From CAVQMB01 sp963713445 (GTDB lineage: Bacteria > Pseudomonadota > Gammaproteobacteria > Competibacterales > Competibacteraceae), in contig CAVQMB010000016.1 of NCBI GenBank assembly GCA_963713445.1, positions 1 through 39,384 on the forward strand: a DNA stretch of 39,384 bases, written 5' to 3'. Both the position numbers and the translations under genes were made by a program. A model generated the notes under the pieces. That model was not told the origin of the DNA. It made no database searches and was given only the letters and a program-made list of their open reading frames with translations. Below are positions 1-7,776 of this stretch, one piece after another (the first letter of the stretch is position 1; the number at the start of each line of letters is the position of its first letter).

Positions 1-15
1 CTTGTAGCGGCCAGT

Positions 16-924
16 TCAGGGCTCGTCGCTACTGAACTGCTGGCGGCGTGCCCGGCGCCGCTCGCGCCAGCCGATGTACAGGCCGCTGATGACGATGACG
101 GCCACCCCGACCCAGGTCCAGCGGTCCGGGAAGTCGCCAAAGCCGACATAACCCACGACCGTGGCCGACAGCATCTCGGAATAACTGTACGGTGCCAGCA
201 GTGACGCTGGTGCGAAGCGCAGCGCGGCAATGATCATGTAGTGGCCGCCGGCGGCGATGGCACCCATGGCCAGCATCCAGCCCCAGTCGGTGATGCTGGG
301 CACGACCCAGGTCGGTGCCGCGATCGGTGTCAGCAGCAGGCTGCCGACCAGTCCGGTAAAGGCCAGCGTCACCAGCGGGGCGCTGCCCCCAGCCGACAGC
401 GCGCGGGTGGTCACAATGTAACCGGCATAGCAGCAACCGGCACCCAGCGCCAGAATACTGGCCCAGTCGAACACGCCGAAGCCGGGCCGGATGATGATTA
501 ACGCACCAATGAAACCGAATACCACGGCGCTCCACCGGCGCGGCCCTACCGTCTCGCCCAGTAGCCAGGCCGACAGGATGGTCACCACGAAAGGCGAGAC
601 AAAAATCAGCGCTAGCGCATCGGGTATCGCAATGCGCGAGATCGCCGCGAAGAACAATCCCGTGGAGGCCATCAGGAACAGCGAGCGCACCAGCTGCAGC
701 GTCAGGCGGTCTGGTATCAGCGAGCGCAGTCCATAGCGTCGCAGGACCAGCGGCAGCAGCCAGGCAAAGTGAAAGAAGTACCGGGCCCAGACCACCTGGA
801 TGACGGGATAATGAGTGCTGAGCGACTTGGCGATGCCGTCCATTACCGGCACCACCATCATCGCGCCCAGCATCAGCAGGATACCTACCGGGGTACTGCC
901 CGGCACCCGCCACGACACACGCAC
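16..924 (-). CDS. DMT-superfamily (EamA) membrane transporter
   Basis: This is a 302-residue inner-membrane protein with about ten hydrophobic segments, in the two-fold EamA repeat pattern of drug/metabolite transporters. The first repeat starts at about residue 13 and the second at about residue 150; the C-terminus is arginine-rich and probably cytoplasmic. Family members export amino acids, nucleosides or small metabolites; nothing here fixes the substrate. The start is a GTG preceded by an AAGGGG ribosome-binding sequence about seven bases upstream; a second GTG lies two codons in. Length is normal for the family. It is the last gene of the minus-strand group that includes phosphoribulokinase, with a 378-base gap between them, so co-transcription is uncertain. 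Confidence 0.88.
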   Translation of the reverse strand: MRVSWRVPGSTPVGILLMLGAMMVVPVMDGIAKSLSTHYPVIQVVWARYFFHFAWLLPLVLRRYGLRSLIPDRLTLQLVRSLFLMASTGLFFAAISRIAIPDALALIFVSPFVVTILSAWLLGETVGPRRWSAVVFGFIGALIIIRPGFGVFDWASILALGAGCCYAGYIVTTRALSAGGSAPLVTLAFTGLVGSLLLTPIAAPTWVVPSITDWGWMLAMGAIAAGGHYMIIAALRFAPASLLAPYSYSEMLSATVVGYVGFGDFPDRWTWVGVAVIVISGLYIGWRERRRARRQQFSSDEP

Positions 925-934
925 TGGCCGCCCC

Positions 935-1204
935 TTAGCTCAAGTTGACGGGGGCTGGCAAGCAAGTGCCGTGGCTGGGTGGGGCATATAATCTAGCGCC
1001 GGATCCTTGAGCGGCATGCCGCCGGCCAGCGGACCGGCTCCCGCCGTATGACAGCCGCCGCCAGCGAGGATGTTGCGCAATAGGGTACCGGCCCCGGACC
1101 AGTGGCTTGTTAGCCGCAAGGCTTTGTTGATGGATCATCAGGGCAACCGATGCGACAGCCCTTGCCGCTGCCGATACGAGCCGAAGTCCGAGGTGAGTGG
1201 ACAT
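935..1204 (-). CDS. Doubtful small ORF in the exporter-phosphoribulokinase gap
   Basis: This 89-codon reading frame sits in the otherwise empty 925-1302 stretch. It begins at an ATG with a strong purine-rich AAGGGGGG sequence just upstream. It ends eleven bases before the exporter start, which would suit translational coupling. The product is arginine- and serine-rich, with a short hydrophobic N-terminal stretch, and I recognise no family. GC-rich DNA produces such frames by chance, so the good ribosome-binding site is the only positive sign. Nothing else is visible in this gap. Confidence 0.22.
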   Translation of the reverse strand: MSTHLGLRLVSAAARAVASVALMIHQQSLAANKPLVRGRYPIAQHPRWRRLSYGGSRSAGRRHAAQGSGARLYAPPSHGTCLPAPVNLS

Positions 1205-1302
1205 GAACCCCCCTTGGGTGTGGCGTTTTCCTGGTGCCGTCACGGGACGTCGGTGGCGCCCCGCGCGAGTATAGTGCGCAGTGCGCGCGTTGGCGATGGT
1301 GA

Positions 1303-2187
1303 TCAGCGCCGCCAGCTCAGTTCGCCGCGGTAAACCAGCCCCTCGATCAGCGGCTGCAGGATAATCTCCATGGCAAAGCCCAGTTTGCCGCCCGGTATCA
1401 CGATGGTGTTGGGCCGTGACATGAACGAGTCCTGCAGCATCTTCAGCAGGTAGGTGTAGTCCATCTGCTGCTTGAGCGGTTCGCCGAAGCGGATGACCAC
1501 GAAGCTTTCATCCAGGGTCGGGATATCACGCGCGATGAACGGATTCGAGGTATCGACCAGCGGCACCCGCTGGAAGTTGATGTGGGTGCGCGAGAACTGC
1601 GGTGTAATGTAGTGTACGTAATCGTGCATGCGGCCGAGGATCGTCGCCGTGACCGACTGGATGCTGTGGCCCAGTTCGCGGGTATCCCGATGGATTTTCT
1701 GGATCCACTCCAGATTGACCATGGGCGTCACCCCGATCAGCAGGTCGACATGACGCGCGACATCGGTCCGGCCGGTCACCACCCCGCCATGCATACCTTC
1801 GTAGAACAGGAGGTCGGTTGCCGCGGGTAGCGGCTCCCAGGGCGTGAAGGTCCCCACCGGATGGCCGAGTACGCCGGCCTGTGCTTCGTCGTGAACGAAA
1901 TGACGGCGCGTCCCGGTGCCGCTGGCGCCGTATTCCTGGAACAGTTGCTCCAGCCGCTCAAGCAGATTGGCCTGCGGGCTGAAATGGGTGAGTACCGTGT
2001 GGCTGGCACTGGACTGGTCCTGCATTGCCCGCATGGTGGCACTGTCGTAGCGATGGAATCCATCACCATCGACCAGCGCGGCACTAAAGCCATCGCGGTG
2101 AAAAATGTGCTCCATGGCCAGCCGGACTGTGGAGGTGCCGGCACCAGACGATCCGGTTACGGCTACGATGGGGTGTTTCTCGGACAT
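1303..2187 (-). CDS. prk: Phosphoribulokinase (bacterial class I)
   Basis: The 294-residue product phosphorylates ribulose 5-phosphate to ribulose 1,5-bisphosphate with ATP, the step that feeds RuBisCO. The N-terminus carries the PRK-type P-loop GSSGAGTST. The family blocks LLFYEG(M)HG, NLEWIQKIHRD, FQRVPLVDTSNPFIARDIPT-like and VIRFGEP follow in the usual order, and length matches the octameric enzymes of proteobacteria. Two in-frame ATGs three codons apart are possible (2196 and 2187). I prefer the second because the family N-terminus is M-S-x-K-HPI. No RuBisCO or other Calvin-cycle gene is in the window. The gene is divergent from the nuclease cassette, with about 125 bases between. Confidence 0.93.
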   Translation of the reverse strand: MSEKHPIVAVTGSSGAGTSTVRLAMEHIFHRDGFSAALVDGDGFHRYDSATMRAMQDQSSASHTVLTHFSPQANLLERLEQLFQEYGASGTGTRRHFVHDEAQAGVLGHPVGTFTPWEPLPAATDLLFYEGMHGGVVTGRTDVARHVDLLIGVTPMVNLEWIQKIHRDTRELGHSIQSVTATILGRMHDYVHYITPQFSRTHINFQRVPLVDTSNPFIARDIPTLDESFVVIRFGEPLKQQMDYTYLLKMLQDSFMSRPNTIVIPGGKLGFAMEIILQPLIEGLVYRGELSWRR

Positions 2188-2311
2188 CGGTGGCATTCCC
2201 GGATAGTATTATGGTGGCTCACGTCGACTGATCAGGTTCATGTTACGACAGGTGGCCAACCGCTGCCGAGCTGACGTGACAATGCATTGCGGGTGATTTT
2301 TGGCGGTGTTG

Positions 2312-3484
2312 ATGGCTGAAGATACCTTGTTGACTTTACTGGATCTGCATCAAGCCCGTCGTCTACAGGGACTGCCAGCATTGTCGGTGCTGATTGGTGA
2401 GCCCGCTGATGGGTTGGCACTTTGGCGGCGGTGGGCGTCCCGGCAGCAGCGTCCAGTATTGGACGGAGCGTCAAACCACGACCCGGAACAGTCTTTACGT
2501 GTGGTGCTCGGACAGTGGTGCCGGCATCTTGATAGCGGCGCTGCAAAGCTATGCCTGGCCGGCAAAACCGAGTACGAATTGCGAACGCTGCTGCGCACCC
2601 ACATGCCCACTCCAGTCCTGAGCGCTGCTGAGCTACGCCAGTTGCACCATCTGCTGCAACCCGGTGTGCAGGACAGTAATGATGACCGGGAGGTGTTGAC
2701 CGCCGACCCGTGGCACCTGCTGCTGGCACTGGCGGCTCTTGGTGGGGTAACGGCGTTGCCGGCACTGGTATTCAGTGCCCCTGGGCAGATCACCGTTGTG
2801 TCCAGTCTCGTGGAAGGGCTCTATGGTTTGGCGACAGCTCGCAGCGACTGGCCTATTGCGGTGTTGATGGACAGCGAAAGCCACCTGGCATTGCAGCGCG
2901 AAGCTGAATCGAGTCGTGCGCTGGCACTGATTGAAGAGGGTGTGGTATTTCTCGGCCGGCGTGAGAGTACTGCCGTCGCTTCCGCGTTGCCGCCGGCTGC
3001 TCTCCGATCCGAGCGCTTTGCCGATACCCTTGGTTTCCTGAATACTCTCGATCCGGCTCGCCCGCTGACCAACCACTTCGAAGCCGCGGTTGCGGCACTG
3101 ACCGCGAGCGAAGTCGAGCCGGGTGCAAGTCAGCTGGCCGCTAGAGTGCGCAGCGAAGCCGAACGATTCCTGTTCGAGTGCCTCCAGGCGTTGCCGGAAA
3201 CCAGAAACCTGTTCCGGCTCAACGTTCGTCTACCGGTGAAATTCGGGACGACCAACCTGGAGGTGGACTTGCTCGCGAGGTCGCACAGGCTTGCCGTCGA
3301 GGTCGACGGTTACTACCATTTCCAAAATGTTGACGCCTATCGCCGGGACCGGCGTAAGGATCTCCTGCTACAGCGGCAAGGCTATATAGTGGTGAGGGTC
3401 TTGGCCACGGATGTCGTCGAGCGGATGCCCTCGGTATTGGATACGATCAAATCGACGTTGAGTCATCAAGCGGGCACGCGCTGA
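2312..3484 (+). CDS. Protein with C-terminal PD-(D/E)XK (DUF559/Vsr-like) nuclease domain
   Basis: The product has about 390 residues. Residues 1 to about 280 are unlike anything I recognise: leucine/alanine-rich and probably helical. The last 110 residues look like a very-short-patch-repair/DUF559 nuclease fold. They contain a helix with a conserved Glu (SEAERFLFE), then D319 in a LEVDLL strand, E330 in the VEVDGYYHF strand, and the RRKDLLLQRQGYIVVRV strand-helix-strand typical of DUF559. These would be the metal-binding residues of an endonuclease. The start is uncertain: ATG 2312 is the first ATG, with a TTG and a GTG just upstream and no clear Shine-Dalgarno. It heads a same-strand cassette (28-base gap to the next gene). 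A role in DNA restriction is inference. Confidence 0.72.
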   Translation: MAEDTLLTLLDLHQARRLQGLPALSVLIGEPADGLALWRRWASRQQRPVLDGASNHDPEQSLRVVLGQWCRHLDSGAAKLCLAGKTEYELRTLLRTHMPTPVLSAAELRQLHHLLQPGVQDSNDDREVLTADPWHLLLALAALGGVTALPALVFSAPGQITVVSSLVEGLYGLATARSDWPIAVLMDSESHLALQREAESSRALALIEEGVVFLGRRESTAVASALPPAALRSERFADTLGFLNTLDPARPLTNHFEAAVAALTASEVEPGASQLAARVRSEAERFLFECLQALPETRNLFRLNVRLPVKFGTTNLEVDLLARSHRLAVEVDGYYHFQNVDAYRRDRRKDLLLQRQGYIVVRVLATDVVERMPSVLDTIKSTLSHQAGTR

Positions 3485-3512
3485 GCGATCAAGTGTGCTC
3501 CGGGATACGTAA

Positions 3513-4550
3513 ATGACCCTGGAAGATCTGGTACTGGCCCGTCTGGTGGCCACGGCGCACGACAGCACGGTCACCGTGAGCCTGTTGCAGAAGAGCATGC
3601 AGCCGTTTCACGCGACGACCGCCGGCCCGGCCGAGCGCCGCGCGGGGTTGGCCGATGCCATCAGCGGATTACAGCGCACGGGTGCGATCGAGCCCTTGGC
3701 CCATAACAAGGTGCGATTGACCGGGCAGGGGCGGAAGCGCGCTATAGCACTATTTGATTTAGCTGGTGCCCGGGAAACCCCAACATGGCAGAGTCTGATT
3801 GCCGTCCATCTGATGGTTCGTGCGCTGCAGCTACCTTCGCCGGGACCCGCCGAACGCCGCCGTTTGGCCGGCGCCCCGGGGTTGCGCGCAGTTGTTCTAA
3901 AACAGGCGCATGAACTACCCCTGCCGGCCTATCCAACGTTGCCACAGGTGCGTGACGCCTTGCTGTGGCAATGTCTGATCCGTCTTCCGGTGGAACCTGC
4001 CTTAGGAAAGGGATTCGATGAGCACATCGGCAAGCCCTTCACCACGAAGGCGGTCGCCGGACATTTGCTGAGCAATCTGGCCAACGCCGGGGACGTTCTG
4101 CAGCCCACGGCCGCGCTGACGAAGCTTGCTGCCGCTGCAGTCGACGCCCGCAATAGTCAGATTGGTGAGTTACGTAATGCAATTATCCGGAGAAGCTTGC
4201 AAGCGCGAGAAACGCAGTCAGTGGAACAAGAGAAAGCCGATGGCGGGTTTACAGACGCGCTCCAACAATTCGCCGACCGTGTGCAGAAGATTGCCCGCCA
4301 CTGTGAAACCGGCCACTTTGGAACAGGCAAAATCTTCATCTCCCATGTCAGCGCAAAATATCGCGAGCGCTATCCGGACATTGATGCCGTGGAGTTCAAG
4401 AGACTTTTATTGCAGGCGCATCACAACGGTATGCTGCGGCTGTCGCGCGCCGATCTGTCCAGGAAGCGATGGACCCAGCATGATATTCGTGAGTCGGAGG
4501 TCGAGATACTGGGGAGATGCGCACTATGCACTTTCTTGCGACTGACGTGA
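3513..4550 (+). CDS. Unknown protein with winged-helix-like ends, defence-cassette member
   Basis: I do not recognise a named family in this 345-residue product. The first 75 residues alternate helices with a short basic hairpin (AISGLQRTGAIEPL then NKVRLTGQGR), which looks like a winged helix. The last 80 residues (KIFISHVSAKYRERYP, EFKRLLLQAH, GMLRLSRADL) again suggest a helix-turn-helix with a wing. A charged, probably helical linker around residues 210-260 separates it from the middle. The protein could bind DNA or bridge the neighbouring ATPases. It lies 28 bases after the nuclease gene and 22 bases before the broken ATPase gene, so one transcript is likely. The final seven or so residues follow a shorter tail than expected, and a frameshift near the stop cannot be excluded. 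Confidence 0.6.
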   Translation: MTLEDLVLARLVATAHDSTVTVSLLQKSMQPFHATTAGPAERRAGLADAISGLQRTGAIEPLAHNKVRLTGQGRKRAIALFDLAGARETPTWQSLIAVHLMVRALQLPSPGPAERRRLAGAPGLRAVVLKQAHELPLPAYPTLPQVRDALLWQCLIRLPVEPALGKGFDEHIGKPFTTKAVAGHLLSNLANAGDVLQPTAALTKLAAAAVDARNSQIGELRNAIIRRSLQARETQSVEQEKADGGFTDALQQFADRVQKIARHCETGHFGTGKIFISHVSAKYRERYPDIDAVEFKRLLLQAHHNGMLRLSRADLSRKRWTQHDIRESEVEILGRCALCTFLRLT

Positions 4551-4572
4551 ATAGCGATCGGGACAAATACCG

Positions 4573-5813
4573 ATGACGATGGATCCCCGCCTGGCGGCAT
4601 TCTGTTCACGAAAGTTGCCGGAGTGTTTTCATTCCGTTACCACGAAAGCGAGATCTGGAAACGCGATCCGTACGACGTCGAAAGCATTCACTGCACTGCC
4701 CGGGATATTTTTGAAAGGTTGATCAGCCAGGTCAAGATCACCGCAGGGAAAGGTAAGATTTGGCTGATAAAGGGTGAGGCCGGGTGCTGGGAAGACGCAT
4801 CTGATGCGTGCATTTCGCAACCGACTTGCACGATCGCGGGGCAGGGTTATTTCGGCTATATGCAGATGACAGTCGGCGGAAAATAATTATTCGCGTTACA
4901 TCCTGAAAAAACGCTGGATTCGCTGGATAAGCCATACCGCGATGATCCAACGGGCAGCCGAGCGGACTTATGCGGTTGTCGCGTGCCCTGATAGCAGAAA
5001 CCCCACAAGCGATAGCTCGCAGCGGAACTCGCAACGGCTTGCGAGGCCGATTGACCGAGCGACGTTGATCGACTTCGTATTCGAATGGAGCCGGATCGCG
5101 CTGGCCGGGCTGCTTGCGTTTTGCCGGCGTTGAACATGGACCTTATCAGGGCATTGTTGTTTCTCAAACGATGAAGTGTCCGTCAAGCAGGCCGTTATGA
5201 GATACCTGCGTTGTGAAGACCTTTCGGCATGGGAGCAAAGGTTACTGGGCTGATCTAAAGCCGCACTTGCACCGATGACGATCAATCCCTGCGCAAAATC
5301 TGGCCGAGTCTGGGGCAGTGATCCGCGTTGACAACGGCGTGTTGGTGATTTGCCTGGATCAGTTGGAATATTTACCAGGAGAATGACCCGGCGTCGGCGC
5401 AACGATTTCGCAACGCAGTGCAAGCCGTCAGATAGGCTGAGTCCGCGCCGCCGGGAATATTGGCCCTGATCAGTTGTCTGGATGACTATTACGAGCCACT
5501 CGGTCAACAGTTGACCCGGTCGATGCGAGATCGCATTGAGCGTGAGTCGCCGGTACCGATACCGCTGGACGCTTATCCTGCGACCAGAAGCTATTACGCT
5601 TTGATAACGTGCCGGTTGGAGGCACTGTACGAGACTTGCGGCGTTCACTTTGAGACGGATCCAACCTTGTACCCGTTCCCCGAAGGGTTGGCCGACGCGC
5701 TGCAAGGGCAGCGTTTCCGTGACGTACTAACCCATTGCCAGCGATTGCGGGAACAAAGCCAGCGACTCAGCGGGCGGGTGCCGATCGTCGAATTGGGCGG
5801 CCTCCCGCCGTGA
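4573..5813 (+). pseudogene. BrxC/BrxD-like P-loop ATPase, disrupted by many frameshifts
   Basis: No single frame spans this stretch, yet protein blocks of one ATPase appear in order as the frame hops. They are an N-terminal FRYHESEIWKRDPYD block, a Walker A (GEAG then AGKTHLMRAFRN, one extra T near 4791), GYFGYMQMT, NYSRYIL, TLDSLDKPYRDD, GLMRLSRALIAETP, DLIRALLFLKR, DEVSVKQAVMRYLRCEDLSAWEQ, a Walker B strand VLVICLDQLE near 5365, QENDPASAQRFRNAVQAVR, then an open frame from 5460 to 5813. Overall size and the LxLDQLE Walker B resemble the ATPases of BREX loci (BrxC/BrxD class). That likeness is by eye. Around ten indels lie in some 850 bases, but key motifs survive, so either decay is recent or this patch was badly sequenced. 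Confidence 0.7.
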
Positions 5814-6376
5814 TGGAACCCAAGCAGAGTAATGAGCTGCCGATCATCGCCTGGGATCAGCGCTGGAATGATTTTTTCAGCCAGTCCACAGTGGCGCCGC
5901 CAGACGACGATGCCGGCATGCAACAGTTGCTGGCGGAAACCATCGAGCACTGCAGCGACGAACAGCCGTATCGTTTTAAAGCCGTGCCGCGTCAGGGTGG
6001 CCTGGCAGTCGATACGGGGGCAGGCTCGCAAGTTATCGCCGAGTCCCTGGTCGGTCTATGCAACAAATCAGCGCTTGGTGGAGCGCTCGCCAAACAGGTG
6101 GCTGCAGCAGCCGAAGCGGCTGGTCAGCGGACGCTGATCATTGCCCGCAGCACGGCGTTTCCCGCTAATCCGAAGACGAAAGTGGCACGTCAAATCGCGG
6201 AGTTGCTGATGCGCGGTGCGCGCCGCACCGTAATCGAGGATTCCGACTGGCGTGCGATGGCGGCTATGCATGCTTTCAGGGAACAATACGCGCACGAAGT
6301 AGGGTTCGATGATTGGTTGGCGCGAAGCCAGCCGTTGAGCTCTGCTGCCATCGCTGAAAACGCTCCTGAGTGTTGA
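5813..6376 (+). CDS. Probable C-terminal piece of the disrupted ATPase
   Basis: This open frame starts at an ATG that overlaps the preceding stop by one base (TGATG) and codes for 187 residues. Visible blocks are a tryptophan-rich start (IIAWDQRWNDFF), GLCNKSALGGALAKQVAAAA, TLIIARSTAFP, and VIEDSDWRAMAAMHAF, ending with a short WLARSQPLS segment. The strand-helix alternation suggests an alpha/beta domain, not a separate enzyme I can name. In another frame the end reads on as LPSLKTLLSVELLPAPG, a natural continuation of SQPLSS, so another frameshift is likely near 6345. I read this as the C-terminal domain of the ATPase begun at 4573. A short stand-alone gene is the alternative. Confidence 0.5.
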   Translation: MEPKQSNELPIIAWDQRWNDFFSQSTVAPPDDDAGMQQLLAETIEHCSDEQPYRFKAVPRQGGLAVDTGAGSQVIAESLVGLCNKSALGGALAKQVAAAAEAAGQRTLIIARSTAFPANPKTKVARQIAELLMRGARRTVIEDSDWRAMAAMHAFREQYAHEVGFDDWLARSQPLSSAAIAENAPEC

Positions 6377-7707
6377 ACTTCTGCCAGCGCCGGGGTCTGG
6401 AACCGCCGGATGTACGGCGGCATGATCGCCTGGCACCCGAGCCACCTCCGATTGAGCTAAGTCCGGAGCCCCATGCCACAACCCTAATCAATCTTGGCCT
6501 CAGCCGTGACTATAAACCGCAGCCGGTCACCATGGATCGGAATGACCTCTGTCGTCATGCCGCGTTTCTTGGCGGCTCGGGCAGCGGCAAGACGACCCTG
6601 GCGCTCAGCATCGTCGAGCAGCTTCTTGAACAAGGCGTTCCTGCGATTTTGGTCGATCGCAAAGGCGATCTGGCGAACTACGCCCGCCGGGTCGAGGCGG
6701 GCGCTGGCAACGAACCCCTGGCGGCGCTGCTGTCGCAATTGGATGTCGCCTTGTACACGCCGGGCCAGGAACAGGGCAGGACGCTGAATATTCCGATCGT
6801 GCCGGCGGAGCTGGGTCGGCTGCAGAGCAACGAGCGCGAGCAGATGGCGGATTATGCCGCGCGGGCTCTGGGCAGCATGATGAATTACAAGCCGCAGGGA
6901 CTCACACAGACCCGCCTGGCAATTCTCAAGAAGGCCATTGGCTTGCTGGCGGAACTGCGCCCGGGCGAATCGCTTGGACTCGATGAACTGATCAATTTCA
7001 TTGCCGAAGACAACCCCGATCTCATCTACGCGATCGGCCAGCTCGATCCTAAACATTTCAAGAAACTGGTTCAGGAGCTGGAAACCCTGCGCCTGATGAA
7101 TGGAGCGCTGTTCAGTCACCACGGCGAGATGCTGGACTGTGCCGCGTTGCTGGGCCTCGATGGCCAGCGCAATCCAGGGCGTACCCGTCTGACGGTCATC
7201 AACACCAGCTTCCTGGGTGATACCGCCAACGTACTGTTCTGGGTGACACAACTGCTGCTGGAAATCGGCCGCTACGCCAGCCGCCGGCCATCGGACCGGT
7301 TACAGTGCCTAATCATGCTGGATGAAGCCGATCTCTATCTGCCGGCGAATAGCAAGCCACCGACCAAGGAACCGCTGGAGAACCTGCTGCGGCGGGCCCG
7401 TTCGGCCGGCATCGGCTTATTGCTGGCGACCCAGAGTCCCGGTGATCTGGATTATAAATCGCGCGATCAGATCACGACGTGGTTTCTCGGCCGGATCCGG
7501 GAGCAGACTGCACTGAACAAGCTACGGCCTATGCTAAACGAAGCACGAAGTGACATCGAGGCCCGCCTGCCCAGTCAGGAGCAGGGAAAGTTCTACCTGA
7601 TTCGTGAGGGTCAGGCGGTGAGCCTGAAGGCCAGGCGCTGCCTTATCCGTGCTGAACAACTACCGGAGGAAGAGATTGTGTCGCTCGCCAAGGCGCAGCG
7701 CGAATAG
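6370..7707 (+). CDS. HerA/DUF87-type ATPase
   Basis: The 445-residue product is a FtsK/HerA-clade motor ATPase. Its P-loop GGSGSGKTT has K74, followed by AILVDRKGDLANYAR, the strand that ends in an acidic residue in this clade. The Walker B is CLIMLDEAD (D318, E319) and the sensor strand is LLLATQSPGDLD. HerA-like proteins translocate on DNA and often partner nucleases, as in DNA-end processing, SIR2-HerA, DUF4297-HerA and Dpt systems. No N-terminal HAS-barrel is complete; the roughly 55 residues before the P-loop hold only the usual short lead-in. The start is a GTG overlapping the previous stop by seven bases, but the true N-terminus may be fused upstream if a base is missing near 6345. Confidence 0.82.
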   Translation: MLNFCQRRGLEPPDVRRHDRLAPEPPPIELSPEPHATTLINLGLSRDYKPQPVTMDRNDLCRHAAFLGGSGSGKTTLALSIVEQLLEQGVPAILVDRKGDLANYARRVEAGAGNEPLAALLSQLDVALYTPGQEQGRTLNIPIVPAELGRLQSNEREQMADYAARALGSMMNYKPQGLTQTRLAILKKAIGLLAELRPGESLGLDELINFIAEDNPDLIYAIGQLDPKHFKKLVQELETLRLMNGALFSHHGEMLDCAALLGLDGQRNPGRTRLTVINTSFLGDTANVLFWVTQLLLEIGRYASRRPSDRLQCLIMLDEADLYLPANSKPPTKEPLENLLRRARSAGIGLLLATQSPGDLDYKSRDQITTWFLGRIREQTALNKLRPMLNEARSDIEARLPSQEQGKFYLIREGQAVSLKARRCLIRAEQLPEEEIVSLAKAQRE

Positions 7708-7776
7708 CCGGTTGAAGCCAGCCCAAGCCGGGGTCAAACTAGGCGCAAACCGAAGAATCACCCAAGGAGCCGCCGC

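Noticed and set aside
4780..4800. ATPase with a mutated Walker A lacking the lysine (GEAGCWED)
   Set aside because: Removing one T restores AGKTH in frame, so the motif is intact at DNA level and the change is a frameshift.
4942..5133. A separate 63-codon gene inside the broken ATPase
   Set aside because: Part of its sequence is a frame fragment of the ATPase; no ribosome-binding site.
2300..7707. Complete BREX locus
   Set aside because: No PglX methylase, PglZ phosphatase or BrxL/BrxA gene is present; only the ATPase is BREX-like.
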